Positions 1-10,939 of a DNA stretch of 64,000 bases are shown here, in pieces. The position numbers and the translations under genes are program-made. Positions within the stretch are counted from its first letter, which is position 1; every line of letters starts with the position of its first letter. Source of the DNA: Metridium senile (Eukaryota > Cnidaria > Anthozoa > Actiniaria > Metridiidae); assembly GCA_949775045.1 (NCBI GenBank), contig OX459103.1:9420842-9484841 (forward strand), written 5' to 3'. The notes under the pieces were generated by a model. The model was not told the DNA's origin. It worked only from the letters and a program-made list of their open reading frames with translations, and did not search any database.

Positions 1-1273
1 TAGAATAAAGTCTTCGCGACTCTTTTGGGAAACATTTTTCTGTTGACAAAAAGTGCACACAATTATATCATTAATACACATTCAACAAATCTATTGAAGA
101 TAACTGTTTGGGTTGGCAGATCTTCCTTACTCTACTAACATATATATTGTGTTCTAAAAATACAGACATATCTCAAGGTACTTAACAAATGATTGATCAT
201 GAGTTGTATTTTTGCTCAGTGAAAATAATGGAATACGCATACGCTCGACATACACCTGTACAAAAGTATAAACACAGGAAGCCCAATTGAGAGAGCGGTT
301 GTTCTATATTTCCGTCTACACGCTGACCACTAACTTTGGACTCAAATGTTTACAATGATACTCTAGTGAGTGAGCGAAGGACACTTCCGATACAAATGTC
401 AATTTCAAAAAGATGGACTCACTTTAAGTATCTTCACAGCAACAATTTCAGATTCAGATTGTTTTTGGAGAGTTCCTTTATAAACATCGGCAAATTCACC
501 TGCAATAGAAAAACATTACAGTAAAAATAAAATTGCAGGTGAAGGTGAAATATTTATCTACACGTCACTGGTGGATTATCTATTACAGAGAGGATACTTG
601 AACCGTGAACACTTGGCTTTTTCATGTTATTATTTTCTGAACCTTCTTCTGCTTCAAAACCTCTAACAATGAAGCATTGAGTTCAAATCAATAAGCGTTC
701 ATAGAAAGTCTTTTTATTCTAATCTATTCGCTCATGGGATGTGGATGAAAAAAGTAACAGTGTTCACGGTTCGAGGATCCTCACTGTTAATGTTTTGAGC
801 TTTCGCATTGGAATCAAGCCTTGATCACAAATGGGGTAACTAGGCCTTCACATTTTACACGGTCAGGAAGAGTGGCGGACGAGCGGGGAGACTGGCGAGA
901 CGCGTTTTTTCATTCTCTCTCGGCCAAAAACTACCCTCGATCGACTCGTTTTCTTGGAGTTTTGCCTATAAATAGGGATTATTTTTGCAGACTAGAAGTA
1001 GTATATTTCATACCTCCTCCAATGCTTTTATCCAGCTTCAAATCCTGTTTCTTGATCTCCTCGGTGTTGGACATTAGAGCCTCCATTGGACTTCCATAGG
1101 TAGACGGGTCGATGTATAGTCTATGACCATCCATGGGGATAAGCTCGCAATCTGAAAAATGCATTTAGCAGATTAGAAACGAATAACAAACCAAACAGAA
1201 ACCTATCAAAAAGCTGACAAAAATGCATTAAAAGTGCAAAGCAGCCTCATGTCAAAAGTAAATGTAAACAAAA

Positions 1274-1366
<93 letters not shown>

Positions 1367-2039
1367 TAAACAAAGAACAAACAAAATAGAAACAAAGAAC
1401 AAACAAATAAACAAACAAAATAGAAACAAAGAACAAGCAAATAAACAAAAAAATAAACAAACAAAATAGAAACAAAGAACAAACAAAGAACAAACAAAGA
1501 AAACAAATAAACATACAAAAACAACGGTGCAAAAATCATAATAAAAAAGAAAAACAAGCAAACAAACAAACAGAAAAACAACAATAAGAGCTAGTGATAT
1601 GAAATTTTATGATGAAAAATGCAAAATGTTGTGACTTACTTGTAAGGTACGATTTGCTCATAGAACGCGATCTCCTGTGACATAAAAGTGAAAAATTGTT
1701 TTGAAAATGAAATGGCAGATATTCCTTCATTAGAATGGATTTGAATTATACCACCAGTTTGCAAATATTTTTGTTCTAACACCACTGTTTCCTATTATGG
1801 TGAGTACAAATTATGCGCATTTGAATATTTCATAGAAAATGCGCAATATAAATAATAAATTATCATGATTTTACTATAACTAAAAGTTCTTCAATTATGT
1901 TTCTTTCGGCCTTAATATATCCCGGTTACTTACTGTTTTCTTCTATATAGATATGCAGCAAGGATTATAATAACCAGAAGAAGAATAAGGACTACCACAC
2001 CAACTATTATACCAACAAACTGTTCTTGAGATAGACCAG
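1..2039 (-). CDS. Eph: Gene 1 exons 8-12 and part of 13: TM, juxtamembrane and kinase N-lobe
   Basis: 1934-2039 encodes the membrane helix (FVGIIVGVVVLILLLVIIIL). 1640-1674 is a 35-nt microexon encoding RSRSMSKSYLT. 1014-1151 carries the Eph juxtamembrane tyrosine pair (YIDPSTYGSP), with one residue different from gene 2 (Cys for Gly at the start). 423-499 carries GGGEFADVYKG and VAVK. 1-39 is the start of the alpha-C exon ([13 protein letters not shown]), cut by the window. The third glycine of the usual GxGxFG loop is Ala here (EFADV), as in gene 2. Confidence 0.88.
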
Positions 2040-5000
2040 CTGGAACACATAAGCAATTTCCAGAAATTACCGCATTGTTATGGAAAACGCAAAACAGAAA
2101 AGGAAGAAGATGGGTAGTACCACCTGACTATCTGTCCTCACTTATTAACCTTCATCGCCCTGCCCGTAAACTGCGTTCTTCTGCCCGATGTCTTCTGACA
2201 CAGCCATCGCCTCCTCCGAGAACTGTATCGTATGGCGACCGTGCATTTTCAAACTTTGCACCAAAACTGTGGAACAGCTTACCTGAACATGTAAAAACTA
2301 AAGACACTGCAACAAATTTTAAAACTGAACTTAAAACATTTCTCTTCAGTGAATATTTTGACACCTGATATAATATAATTTTGTAAGCGCATTGAGTTTT
2401 AAAATGCGCTATAAGCACCTAATATAAATAAATAGTAAAAGAAAAGGAATTGAAAGAAGCCCGGTACGCATTTGGTGTCATGCAACGGGCTTCCAGCATT
2501 CACCTTTTGGGTACAATCTGTATATCAACATGATTTTGGACAGTATAGTATATCGTTCCGTACATGAATATTCTCAACCACATTAAGAAGATAATGAAGG
2601 AATAGAAAACGAGGCAGCGTGCTCTGTTGAGTTATAGAGCACGCGGGAATTTTAAGAAGACGAGAGAAGCGTTAGGAGAAGCACGACGCGTAGCGGAGTG
2701 CTTCTCTACGCTTCTCGAGTCTTCTTAAAATTCCCAAGTGCTCTATAACTCAACAGAGCACTGCTGCCGAGTTTTCTATTCCTTTTATAAAATATTCAGG
2801 AGGTATTATGATCTAATATCAAACGAAAACTAAATCTTTTTAGGTTTATTTTCTTTAATGGCGCGGTAAATTCTCCCTACGTTACACGCTTTGTGCTCAT
2901 TGGATAAAATTTAATTTGAGCAAACATACCATGAAAATGATCGATAATTTGTAAATTTCAATCATCAATGGAGAAAGAAAACATATTTTAACAAGAGTAT
3001 CGTTTATAAACTTCACAATACAAGCTAAACTGGACTGTTAGTGTAATGTTTTCACTTTGTGTGACTTGGAGGAGCTTTATCGGCGAAGGTAACTTGAACC
3101 GACGAAATATTGCAGCCGTTAAACAAACTGCCAAATCCTCCTAGACTTGCAAAGCTTGCATCCTCTGGCTTCTCAATCACAGACAGATTTGGTTGTTTGC
3201 GGCCAGTTAAGGCAGTGGAAAGTACGTCGCTGCACTGTTGAAGTTGTTGAGTGGATGGCCGGGAGTTGTAATGCCTCAAACTAGCAGGATTTCTGTGTCC
3301 TGAAATATGGCAAATATGGCGATCTACTAGGCCCGCTTCCGACCACAATGTTATCGACGTGGCTCTCACACAATGGTTTGTATACGCTCTGGAAAGTTTA
3401 GCTTGTAAACTTATGGCTTTCATCATTGTACCAAGGGAATTAACCCCAAGAGGCCTGTTTTCATACCAACTTTCGTCTTGAAAATGGCACTCTTTCCAAT
3501 CTCGCCTCGGCGCCTGGAACAAAGCTTCGCATTTCGGATTTAACTTTGTGAATAGTAGCTTCATGGCTTTGTATCCATCCGTTTTGCTGTCGGTCTCGTA
3601 CATTCTAGCGTACTTTTCATTACTTGGCTTATCCATGAGGCCTCCAGGATGGTTTTTACTGGGCTCATCGTGCGCCATTGTGATGTATTGGCCTTTCTCG
3701 TCGCTCTCAAAGGCAAAACTTGACGGCTTCAGATATCTTTGGCCTTCCCGTCCTCGTCTACACCAGTATAGCATGACATGAAACCAGACATTTCGGACGA
3801 GGGATACTGGATTAGTTAGTTGCAGAGCTGGGCTTTCTTTGAGTAGTTTTAAGTCGTCGACATGGATTGGTTTTTTGTGCTCAACATTCTCCTTGCCCAG
3901 TCGCTTCAGTTCTTTTATCTTTGCATTCAGCATTCTGTTAGACTTTAAGAAGACGTCTGAGTTTAGCTTCAAAGCACGGTTGTTTGGTGGATTATTCAAG
4001 TGCCTCTCGATGGCATTTCGGAAAGAAATGAGTGAGGATTTACTATACTCTTCTCCTTTGCTCGTACGCACTTCGGTGTAAAACTTACACAACGCTTGGT
4101 CAAGATCATCAACACTCATTACTTCCAGTTTTGGCAATGGGAGGACTTTTTGAGCACTCCATTCTTAAAAAGACAAGGTATTTACATAGAAATAGTTAGT
4201 TTTATTCGTTTAAAAGTGACTTTATAATTGTTATAAAAAGCAAAACAATACACTACTAATTAACTTTTTGTTGCAACTGAGTGTATCGGCGTGGGCCGGT
4301 ACAAAGCATTTTTGTGATTTGCTTTTAGAGTTGTTATTTAGGCTTAATTTTGCTCACTGTTCATTAACTTGGTTGATGTATTTATTCAGTACTTTTAATC
4401 ATTAAAATTATTACAGACAATAACAGAGTAATTAGTTAGTATGCTTACCATTGAAAAGAGTGACAACCCATTTGGTGTTGTACTTAGTTGTTTTGGCCAT
4501 ACTCTCGTCGAGCAATTTTGACCTTTCTTCTTCGCTCAAAACTACGAAGCGGCTGCTACTTGTTTTTGTCTCTTCATTTGATACGTTTTTTTCAACTTCA
4601 CCTTTCTTTTCTTCGACGTTTTCATTGAACAAATTCAACTCAAAACACGGAAAATCCAAAGTAGCCATTTTTGAATTTGCCACCGGTAGCCATGACAACG
4701 TTCCGTGCTCTGTTGAGTTATAGAGAACGCTTCTCAGCCAATCAGAGCGCGCGCTTTATATCAAATATTTTATAATGTTCATTCATGATGATGATAATTA
4801 TGGTATCAATGATGGTGAATTTGCTTATGATGATGATGACGATGATGGTAATCAATAATGATGATGATAGTTATGATGATCATTAATGATGATAATGATG
4901 ATGGTGATGATTATTGATCATGATCATGATCATGATGATATCTATGATGGTTTTGATAATTATGATCATAATAATGATGACATCATTGTATGATCGTGTG

Positions 5001-8000
5001 TACTTACTGACGTTTTCATTGTTTCTACCATTACTGGACGGCATGGCTACCATTTGTGTCACGTTACCTGCTCGACCAAGACCAACATTGGTAGAACCGC
5101 GAACCTAACAACACGCACAATGACAGGTATAATTTTTCCTGCGTATACAGCCATATGGGTTTTTCCTGCTAGCTATAGCCGGTACAACTCTATTGTTTTG
5201 TGTCACCCCAGGGATAACTTGCTTTCATATAAACAGCCCTAACACAAAACACCGGTTGTTTTGTGTTCGGCTGCAGGCTAAAATATAATCCAAAGGGCAT
5301 TACAAAAACACATTGCGTTTCAATGCTCGGGATTAATAAGTAAATGCAATTGCACATTAAAAGGTACAACAACTCGTCAATAATAGCGATGGGCTATCTT
5401 TCAGTTTTATGCAATAGATACAATATTAACCGACATTCTGCATGGTATTTACATCAAGGATTGACTGTAACGTGCATGTAACGTCAAATACGGCAAAACT
5501 ATATAGAGCAAACTTAGAATTGGCCCATTCCCTACCCCTACCCTTAAAAAATTATATGGTCCGTCCAATATAAAAACTCATATTTTAAAATCTTTAAAAT
5601 AAAAATTATTTAAAATTCTTTCGTACCTGAAATGAATATTTTGTTTCTTTAGTTAGTCCAGTAATTGTGATACTGCTTTTCGTTGTGTTCAAAACTGTTT
5701 TCTTTGTCTCTTCACCAACAGGATAATAGCTGACTTGATAGTTGATTATTACACCATTTGGCTCTGAAAGGGTCCAACTTAGTAGAACGGACGTGGAGTT
5801 AAGTATTTCTATTTTTAACAGAGGTGCTCCTGGAACTAGAATAAAAAAATTCGAAAGTTGTTTTCACAAGTGCAATACACCTAATCAAAAATGGCTTCCA
5901 ATTTTAATAACTATTTATTGACTGGCTAGCCTCTCTTGCACGTCAAAACTCTATTGTGTTCGAACGTGAACACGAGGCTAGCAAGTGAAGACCAATAGAC
6001 CTTTTACAGTTCCATTCAGTGATCACGAATGATAGTTCCACGTCGATGTTGGAGCTGCTGTAATTTTGGTTAGACTTTGCTTTATTAACCAACACCTCCA
6101 GGAGATTTAATATTCAACATAACTTACTTGATTCGCTTGTTCGTTCTTGAAGTACAGCATAGTTTGCCTTTTCACTGTTATTCTCAGCTACAGGACTGAT
6201 TCCATTCTTGGCAAACACTTTAAACTGGTAATACGTGTAGGTAGATAGGTGTTGTACAGTAGCTTTTCTACTGGTTCTTGGAGTGTGGGTGATGACAGCA
6301 CCAGTACAGTCCATAGTGCAGTTTTTGCCTTCATTGTTACACTTGTTACACTCGACTTCATAGTACACATCTGATCTTCCACCAAGGTCCAAGGGTGTGG
6401 TCCATTCCATTAATACAAATGATGCATTTAAAAAGGTGGACTTGATCTCCCCAGGTGCTGAAGGTTGTCCTGTAAACATATGTAGGAATTGTAACAAAAA
6501 AAGTTTATGACTACGCGAATTACACTTGTGTACTCTACGATGCAGTTATGAAGTTATTTCGAATTTAGTTACAGCTGTGTTTAACTTTTTTAGCTTGAGA
6601 ATTTTGACTTATTATCTAGAAAACTGTTACTACAGCCCTAAAACAGCATATAGTACCATGAACAACATATGTAGCTAAGGTCTAAAACTTCCGTAAAACA
6701 TTAAACGTAGTTGAAACAAAGTTTGACGTAATTCATTATATCAATATCATTTGTGGTTTTAATCTTACCAGTACAGTTGTCAAATATCGATTGGCCCTTG
6801 GTTCTATAGAAACTAGGAACACAGTTACACTTTCTTCTATCCACAACCTGCACACTGTTTAGTGGACAAGATTTACATTCTTTACCACTCGCTTTGTCTT
6901 GGTACGATCCATTTGGACATTCTACAAAACAAGATAAACTGTCTGATATTGAATGTGACGAAAAGAAATTAGACTTGCATGGAAACAAAGGAACAAATCA
7001 ACAAACAAATAAACAAGTTACATAATCTAAATGAAGCCGAGTTACATAAAGTAGGCTAACTGCCAGACAACTAATGATCTTAAATAAACATGGTCGTGAC
7101 GAGGGACGTGGGATCAGGGATATATGTCTGGGATCGGGGATCATATAGTCAAAATTAGCTGGAATCAAGGATCGCAGAAGAGGGATCGGGATTGTATGAA
7201 TAAATTCAGGGATCAAGGGATCATAATACGCGAGCTTTTGGTATAAGGGATCGAGATTTTGTGTAATCAATTGGGATCAATCACGAGAAAACATCCCTCG
7301 TCAGGACCTTGAATAAAGGCTTACTATACACTTGATTAAAGCATGATACACTTAGATTTCTAAAACTTACCATTACAATACGCACCAGAACCATTCAAAT
7401 ACTTTCCATAACCTGCATTACACCAACACTCTCCACTTATGTTGTTACTATTCCATTCACCGTTAGCCTTACAATCTCCATATAAGGTCATATTATTAGC
7501 CAATGACTGAGCATTAGCAGCACATGATCCTGATACTTGGATTGACCCATTTACTGGAGCCATGGTTCGTGGTAACTGGATGAGACCAGAAGGAAGAGCC
7601 AATGATGGGCAAACTGAGTAGCTTATGGTAACACTGTACAGTGCAAAACATCCTCCTTGATACTGTATAGCCAGGTAGTAATAGGGTGTTGTAGAATTGG
7701 TAATAAATGAATACGTTTCGGTATTTGTCTTGTCTCTTGACAAACTTCCAGAAGTTGTCAAGTTTGATGGTATACGTGATGTTGTGCCAAATAGCTGATA
7801 GAATTCAGGCTTTGCAGAAGGATCTGGTATTGGATTATGGGTTGGGACATGATGTGTATATGTCTTGTAAATAAAGAGTTTTGTATTTTGCTTACAGTTC
7901 TTCAAAGAATAACTACCGCAGTCACTAACTGAATACTGTACAGTAACATCGATTCTAATTGCATCGCCAACCAGGAACACATTACTTCTTATCCATCTGT

Positions 8001-9381
8001 TTTTCTGAGAGCTTACATCACAAGCAGTATAATGAAATGTTTTTAATCCATCGTCTTGTTTGGTCCACTGGAAAATAATTAGTATGACATTCTTATATTC
8101 CATACATATGTACAAACCATAAATAATGGCATATAAGGAATTCATTTACTATCCAAACATTTACACATGCAGTATAATACACTTCTCCTTGAGATTTGGT
8201 CCATTGATTTAAAATCATGTATTAAAACAAAAATTAAACTTTAATAAAGCTAAATCAATCGGGTTTTTTTGGTACGTAGGCATCGACATGTTGGATGCAT
8301 ATGGTTTCAACTACGTTTTAATTAAACAAAACGACCAAGCTTTCGGACAAATTGTCCATCTTCAGGGTCACAATGGAAAACGTTATTAAAAAAAATAAAG
8401 TTCACATGTGACGTCCAGTCTTCGGTTGTAACGTTTAGCTTTTGAAGTTTTCAATCAGTAGCTTACCTGACTTGTCCAAGGCCATCTCCAAGTCGGACCT
8501 GTTTCATATGGCACTTTGATTATCGTTTCTAGAGCAAAACAAAAAACAAAAACAAAAACAAAAACAGAAAGTAGGTTTTAACAACAACTTCAGAACAAAA
8601 AAAGGTGTTTGGGAAGGGGAAGCTAAAATTGCCTGATTTCGTTTCTATATGTTAGTTCTCATATGAACATTACGGTATCAGTTACCGACAGTCTTGCAGA
8701 TATTCGCTGTTGTCGAATTATTCAGAAATAGATTAAAAAAATAAAAAAAAGATCAAGATAAACTAAAGTCTATAGCTAACTTATTTAACGTTCGTATGTA
8801 TCTTTATATTTATTTGCTGATTCAATACAACAGAGTAGTAGTTCTATAGGGAAGTATATATAGTATATATAATAGGGAAGTGGTAGCAGATATATATCAG
8901 CTATATGTCGTTCTTTTAAGATATATTCTAATTATGATTTTCTTGGGTATTACGGATGATTTTTTATTTTATTTTTATATATTACGGTATTACGGATGAT
9001 ATATAACCTTAACTTGCTAGTACTCCAGATTCACGTTATCTATCATGACCGCTGTACTATTTGACAAAAGGCGCACTAATACAGGCAAAATCTCGATCGA
9101 TTTGTTGCAATTATAAAATATTCTCAAAATGTCCAAGCGAAGCACGAAAAAATGTTATCGCTTAACAGTAGAAAACATATTTAAATGTACGTATACTCTG
9201 AATTGAGGCTAACCCTGTGCAAATACGCCTACAGCGGTGTACAGCGGTGCTAGATAACACGAAACTGGTTTATATATCTATTTGTTAAGTACATACCATT
9301 TTTAGACTCTGTCCATGATATGAAAGTATTAAACAAGACAAATGACGATAGCTCGAGTAAAAGAAGAAGATTCCGCTTCAT
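1..9381 (-). CDS. Eph: Eph receptor tyrosine kinase, gene 1 (5' half; cut by window start)
   Basis: Single-pass membrane receptor kinase expected to bind ephrins. Twelve exons and part of a thirteenth are visible, all with GT/AG borders and a continuous frame: 9297-9381 (signal peptide), 8467-8528, 7371-8067 (ephrin-binding), 6769-6921 (Cys-rich), 6128-6469 (FN3), 5627-5835 and 5008-5104 (second FN3), 1934-2039 (TM), 1640-1674, 1014-1151 (juxtamembrane), 423-499 (glycine loop and VAVK lysine), 1-39 (start of the alpha-C exon). About 680 residues are encoded before the edge; the C-lobe and SAM exons must lie left of base 1. The exon sizes equal those of gene 2 except the ephrin-binding exon (697 versus 694). 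The start is the ATG at 9381, which opens a hydrophobic leader (MKRNLLLLLELSS). No stop or frameshift was seen in the exons. Its TM intron carries a Crypton-like element and a LINE fragment that are absent from gene 2. Confidence 0.9.
586..786. mobile_element. MITE with CAGTGAGGATACTCGAACCG-type termini, gene 1 intron
   Basis: Ends read AGGATACTTGAACCGTGAAC and the inverse. The gene 2 counterpart is 34948-35139. Further family copies are at about 28556-28751 and 60010-60225. Contains the palindromic TTCTGCTTCAAAACCTCT block. Confidence 0.7.
1274..1575. repeat. (CAGA)n then (CAAA)-rich microsatellite, gene 1 intron
   Basis: Uninterrupted CAGA units at about 1274-1366, then A/C-rich CAAA variants to about 1575, between exons 1014-1151 and 1640-1674. 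Its long translated frames are artefacts. Confidence 0.9.
2120..2437 (+). mobile_element. 5'-truncated LINE fragment (L2/Rex-like ORF2 C-terminus and 3' end)
   Basis: Flanked by TAGTA at 2115-2119 and 2433-2437; gene 2 has the empty site at 36430-36434. The plus strand encodes the last ~80 residues of a reverse-transcriptase ORF, with the typical YGDRAFSNFAPKLWNSLPEH and FKTELKTFLF motifs. A short 3' end with GCGCATTGAG and ATGCGCTATAAG stem halves follows. It inserted after the duplication, antisense to the receptor. Confidence 0.8.
2597..2784. repeat. 188-bp palindrome at left end of the Crypton-like element
   Basis: The arm from AAGGAATAGAAAAC at 2597 pairs with GTTTTCTATTCCTT ending at 2784. 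Pairing continues inward through the GTGCTC-N12-GAGCAC motif, GGGAATTTTAAGAAGAC and GAGAAGC to a GC-rich centre around 2690. Such a structure could expose recombinase sites or end transcription; function is inference. Confidence 0.8.
3052..4668 (-). CDS. Crypton-type tyrosine recombinase (DUF3504 / ZMYM2-QRICH1-KCTD1-like domain)
   Basis: Two exons, 4449-4668 and 3052-4163, with donor GGTAAGC and acceptor TTTTTAAG, join in frame to give 443 residues. The N-terminus is acidic and polar. The core matches the DUF3504 family that host genes such as ZMYM2, QRICH1 and KCTD1 acquired from Cryptons: LDQALCKFYTEVRTSKGE, YSKSSLISFRNAIERHLN, NVWFHVMLYWCRRGREGQR. The recombinase residues are visible: Arg in CRRGREG, HCVR box, GHRNPASLRHYN with the candidate nucleophilic Tyr. 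No disruption was seen, so it may encode active protein. The ATG at 4668 is preferred because the longer frame starts with a non-ATG codon. It lies in the same orientation as the Eph gene that hosts it. Confidence 0.85.
4785..4985. repeat. (GAT)n-rich tract, gene 1 intron
   Basis: ATGATG/TGATGA tract with TGATCA interruptions immediately right of the Crypton-like element. The shorter counterpart in gene 2 is at 36594-36735. Confidence 0.8.
5008..6921 (-). CDS. Eph: Gene 1 exons 4-7: Cys-rich module and two fibronectin type III domains
   Basis: Exon 6769-6921 encodes an EGF-like/GCC2-type Cys module (ECPNGSYQDKASGKECKSCP...CNC). Exon 6128-6469 encodes FN3-1 with an inserted Cys cluster (CNKCNNEGKNCTMDC) and the YYQFKVFAKNG strand. 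Exons 5627-5835 and 5008-5104 share FN3-2; the split falls inside KYSFQ/VRGST, the F-G strands. The 209-nt exon differs from gene 2 at about seven residues in 70. The introns hold a palindromic MITE (about 5912-5997) and a GGGATC-rich element (about 7092-7303). Confidence 0.87.
7092..7303. repeat. GGGATC-rich degenerate element, gene 1 only
   Basis: About ten GGGATC/GGATC words in 200 bp between a left GTGACGAGGGAC and a right ATCCCTCGTCAGGAC, which form a short inverted repeat. Absent from the gene 2 intron. Confidence 0.55.
7371..8067 (-). CDS. Eph: Gene 1 exon 3: ephrin-binding domain and sushi-like Cys module
   Basis: This 697-nt exon encodes most of the ligand-binding jellyroll. Family landmarks are YTACDVSSQKNRWIRS, RIDVTVQYSVSDC, TETYSF and YLAIQYQGGCFALYSV...SYSVCP. 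A short cysteine module ending in GECWCNAGYGKYLNGSG follows. The gene 2 counterpart (42441-43134) differs at many positions and has a one-codon net length change, in contrast to the nearly identical cytoplasmic exons. The phase (0 in, 1 out) matches the flanking exons. Confidence 0.88.
8467..9381 (-). CDS. Eph: Gene 1 exons 1-2: signal peptide and first strand of ephrin-binding domain
   Basis: Exon 1 is 9297-9381 (85 nt, donor GTATGT) and encodes a short Lys/Arg-headed hydrophobic leader ending in SWTESKN. Exon 2 is 8467-8528 (62 nt, donor GTAAGC) and encodes TIIKVPYETG...WPWTSQ, the usual opening strand of Eph ligand-binding domains. The intron between them (8529-9296) contains an A/C-rich tract near 8540 and a MITE at about 9048-9260. 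A CTGCAAAG acceptor-like site just upstream of the ATG suggests a 5' UTR intron, which is inference. Confidence 0.8.
9048..9260. mobile_element. MITE-like repeat (ACCGCTGTACTATTTGACAA ends), gene 1 intron 1
   Basis: Inverted ends GCTGTACTATTTGACAAAAG and CAAATAGTACAGCGG-type. Counterparts at about 45070-45290, 20997-21110 and 51629-51825, the last two in the intergenic spacers. Confidence 0.6.
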
Positions 9382-9500
9382 CTCAAGACAATTAAAAAAA
9401 CTGCAAAGGAAAATAAAAAAAATCACATCAATGGTTAGATTTTGATATGTAGCAAATAGTCAACTTCGAACTAAATATTAATTGCGAATAGCATGTGATA

Positions 9501-9797
9501 CACTTATTTCAAAAAAGGTCGACGGAGTGAACGGTGAAAAACGAGCGCTGATTGCACGACCGAAGGGAATTGAGGGGAAAATATTTATTATTCATTCCTT
9601 TTTTGTGGAAGAAAATGAATTTATTGTACAAAGCAATATCAGCCCAATGTAGTACAGAAGAGCTTAACATTGAACTGTGCTTAGCAATCCAGAAAAACAC
9701 TAAGATATGTTGTATTTGTAACCACAATCCATTTCGGTCGTGCAATCGCCGTTCGCCATTCACCGTTCACCCCGTCAACCTTTTTTTGAAATAGCTG
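9501..9797. mobile_element. MITE with CACTTATTTC termini upstream of gene 1
   Basis: Arms contain AAAGGTCGACGGAGTGAACG and its inverse; TA at 9499-9500 and 9798-9799. The same insertion is at 45519-45814 upstream of gene 2. Half-copies of the right arm occur near 31480-31700 and 63190-63390. Confidence 0.75.
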
Positions 9798-10151
9798 TAA
9801 TATACAATTTAGGTAATACCTAATAGCGGAGCTCCCAGTTTAATTTTTTCTCACAACATCAATATGTGCATGTAAATAGTTTTTGTGCACGGGCCATGCA
9901 CAATGTAAACTGTAATTATTTTAGTCATGTAACCGCAAAAGACAACTACAAAATCATAGATATAGGCGGAAGGCGGACTTTTAATTTTATTTACTTTATG
10001 AGCAAATAATAATCTGCGAATAATCACTAACAGGGAGCATGTGCAAGCTAGCGAATGGCGGCAAATTTAAGTGCTCCTGTAATTCAGGAAATTTAAGTGT
10101 TTTTTCTTCTTCGTTTTGTGTACTTTTGTACCTGTATGTACGTTATCTGTC

Positions 10152-10901
10152 ATGGCAATCACCAAAGTAGAATTAGTAAAGCTATTTGACCAGAAATTAG
10201 ACCCTTTACTAGATGAGATATCAGGTTTAAAGAAAGAGCTCCATTAAATGAGGTCGTTTGTAGAACTGGCCAACTCAAAGTATGATGAAATAACGAAGAC
10301 ACTGGAAGCATTCAACGCAGAGAAGCTACAAATTCAAAGTGAGAACCAAACTTTGAGGAAAACTATGGACAAGATTGATGCAAGAGTACGCCAACTGGAG
10401 CAAGAATCAAATAATGCTCAGCAATATTCACGTCGAGACTGCCTCGAACTCCATGGAATACCCTTGGCGGACCATGAAGACACAAACCAAATCATCAAAG
10501 CGGTTGGCGATATGATGGAAGTATACTTAGATGAAAAGGATATTTCAGTTAGTCACAGAATGCCTGTTAACAAAAGGTACAAAGGTAAAAGACCAACGCC
10601 GGCTATAATAGTAAAATTTGTTCGTCGTGATATCAAGGACAAGTACTATAAGGCACGGAAAGTACTTAAAGATTGCACAACAGAAGGACTAGGCTTTGAA
10701 GTTGATAACCGTATTTTCATTAACGAAAGCTTGACCGAACAAAACAAAGCTATCTTCAATGAAAGTTTGAAGTTCAGAAGAGATCATCAATTCCATTACA
10801 TTTGGACTTCAAATGGGAAGACTTATCTAAGAAAGGACCAACATTCAAGAGCGATTGGAATCAATTGCAAAGAAGACTTAATTAAACTGGCAAGTACTTA
10901 A
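10152..10901 (+). pseudogene. LINE ORF1 (coiled coil and RRM-like nucleic-acid binding), one stop
   Basis: The ATG at 10152 opens MAITKVELVKLF; an in-frame TAA at 10245-10247 interrupts, then the same frame runs to 10901. After a heptad-rich coiled coil (TLRKTMDKIDARVRQLEQES) comes QYSRRDCLELHGIP and VSHRMP, as in ORF1 proteins of invertebrate CR1/L2 elements. These bind the element RNA and act as nucleic-acid chaperones. Confidence 0.75.
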
Positions 10902-10939
10902 GAATTGAAGAACTTGTACTAGTAACTAGCAATAGTAAC

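Larger units (their letters stand above)
2597..4777 (-). mobile_element. Crypton-like tyrosine-recombinase DNA transposon
   Basis: The insertion is bounded by ATAATG at 2591-2596 and 4772-4777. The paralogous intron of gene 2 has the uninterrupted site with a single ATAATG at 36583-36588, so the limits are firm. Inside is one spliced recombinase gene (minus). There are no ordinary terminal inverted repeats. The left end is an imperfect 188-bp palindrome (2597-2784). A 24-nt motif, GTGCTC-N12-GAGCAC, occurs in both palindrome arms (2619-2642, 2738-2761) and again near the right end with one mismatch (4705-4728). Cryptons carry this kind of recombinase and insert by recombination at a short core, so the direct repeat may be a duplicated core rather than a staggered-cut duplication. 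Confidence 0.85.

Noticed and set aside
1206..1584. Three overlapping ~110-codon minus-strand frames rich in Cys, Val, Leu and Phe
   Set aside because: They are translations of the CAGA/CAAA microsatellite; all frames stay open because the unit lacks stops.
2075..2368. 97-codon plus-strand ORF starting left of 2120
   Set aside because: Its first codons are Eph intron sequence read by chance; only the part from 2120 is LINE-derived.
8320..8380. AAGCTTTCGGACAAATTGTC stretch resembling ends of some invertebrate MITEs
   Set aside because: No partner end or target duplication could be found nearby, so it is not called.
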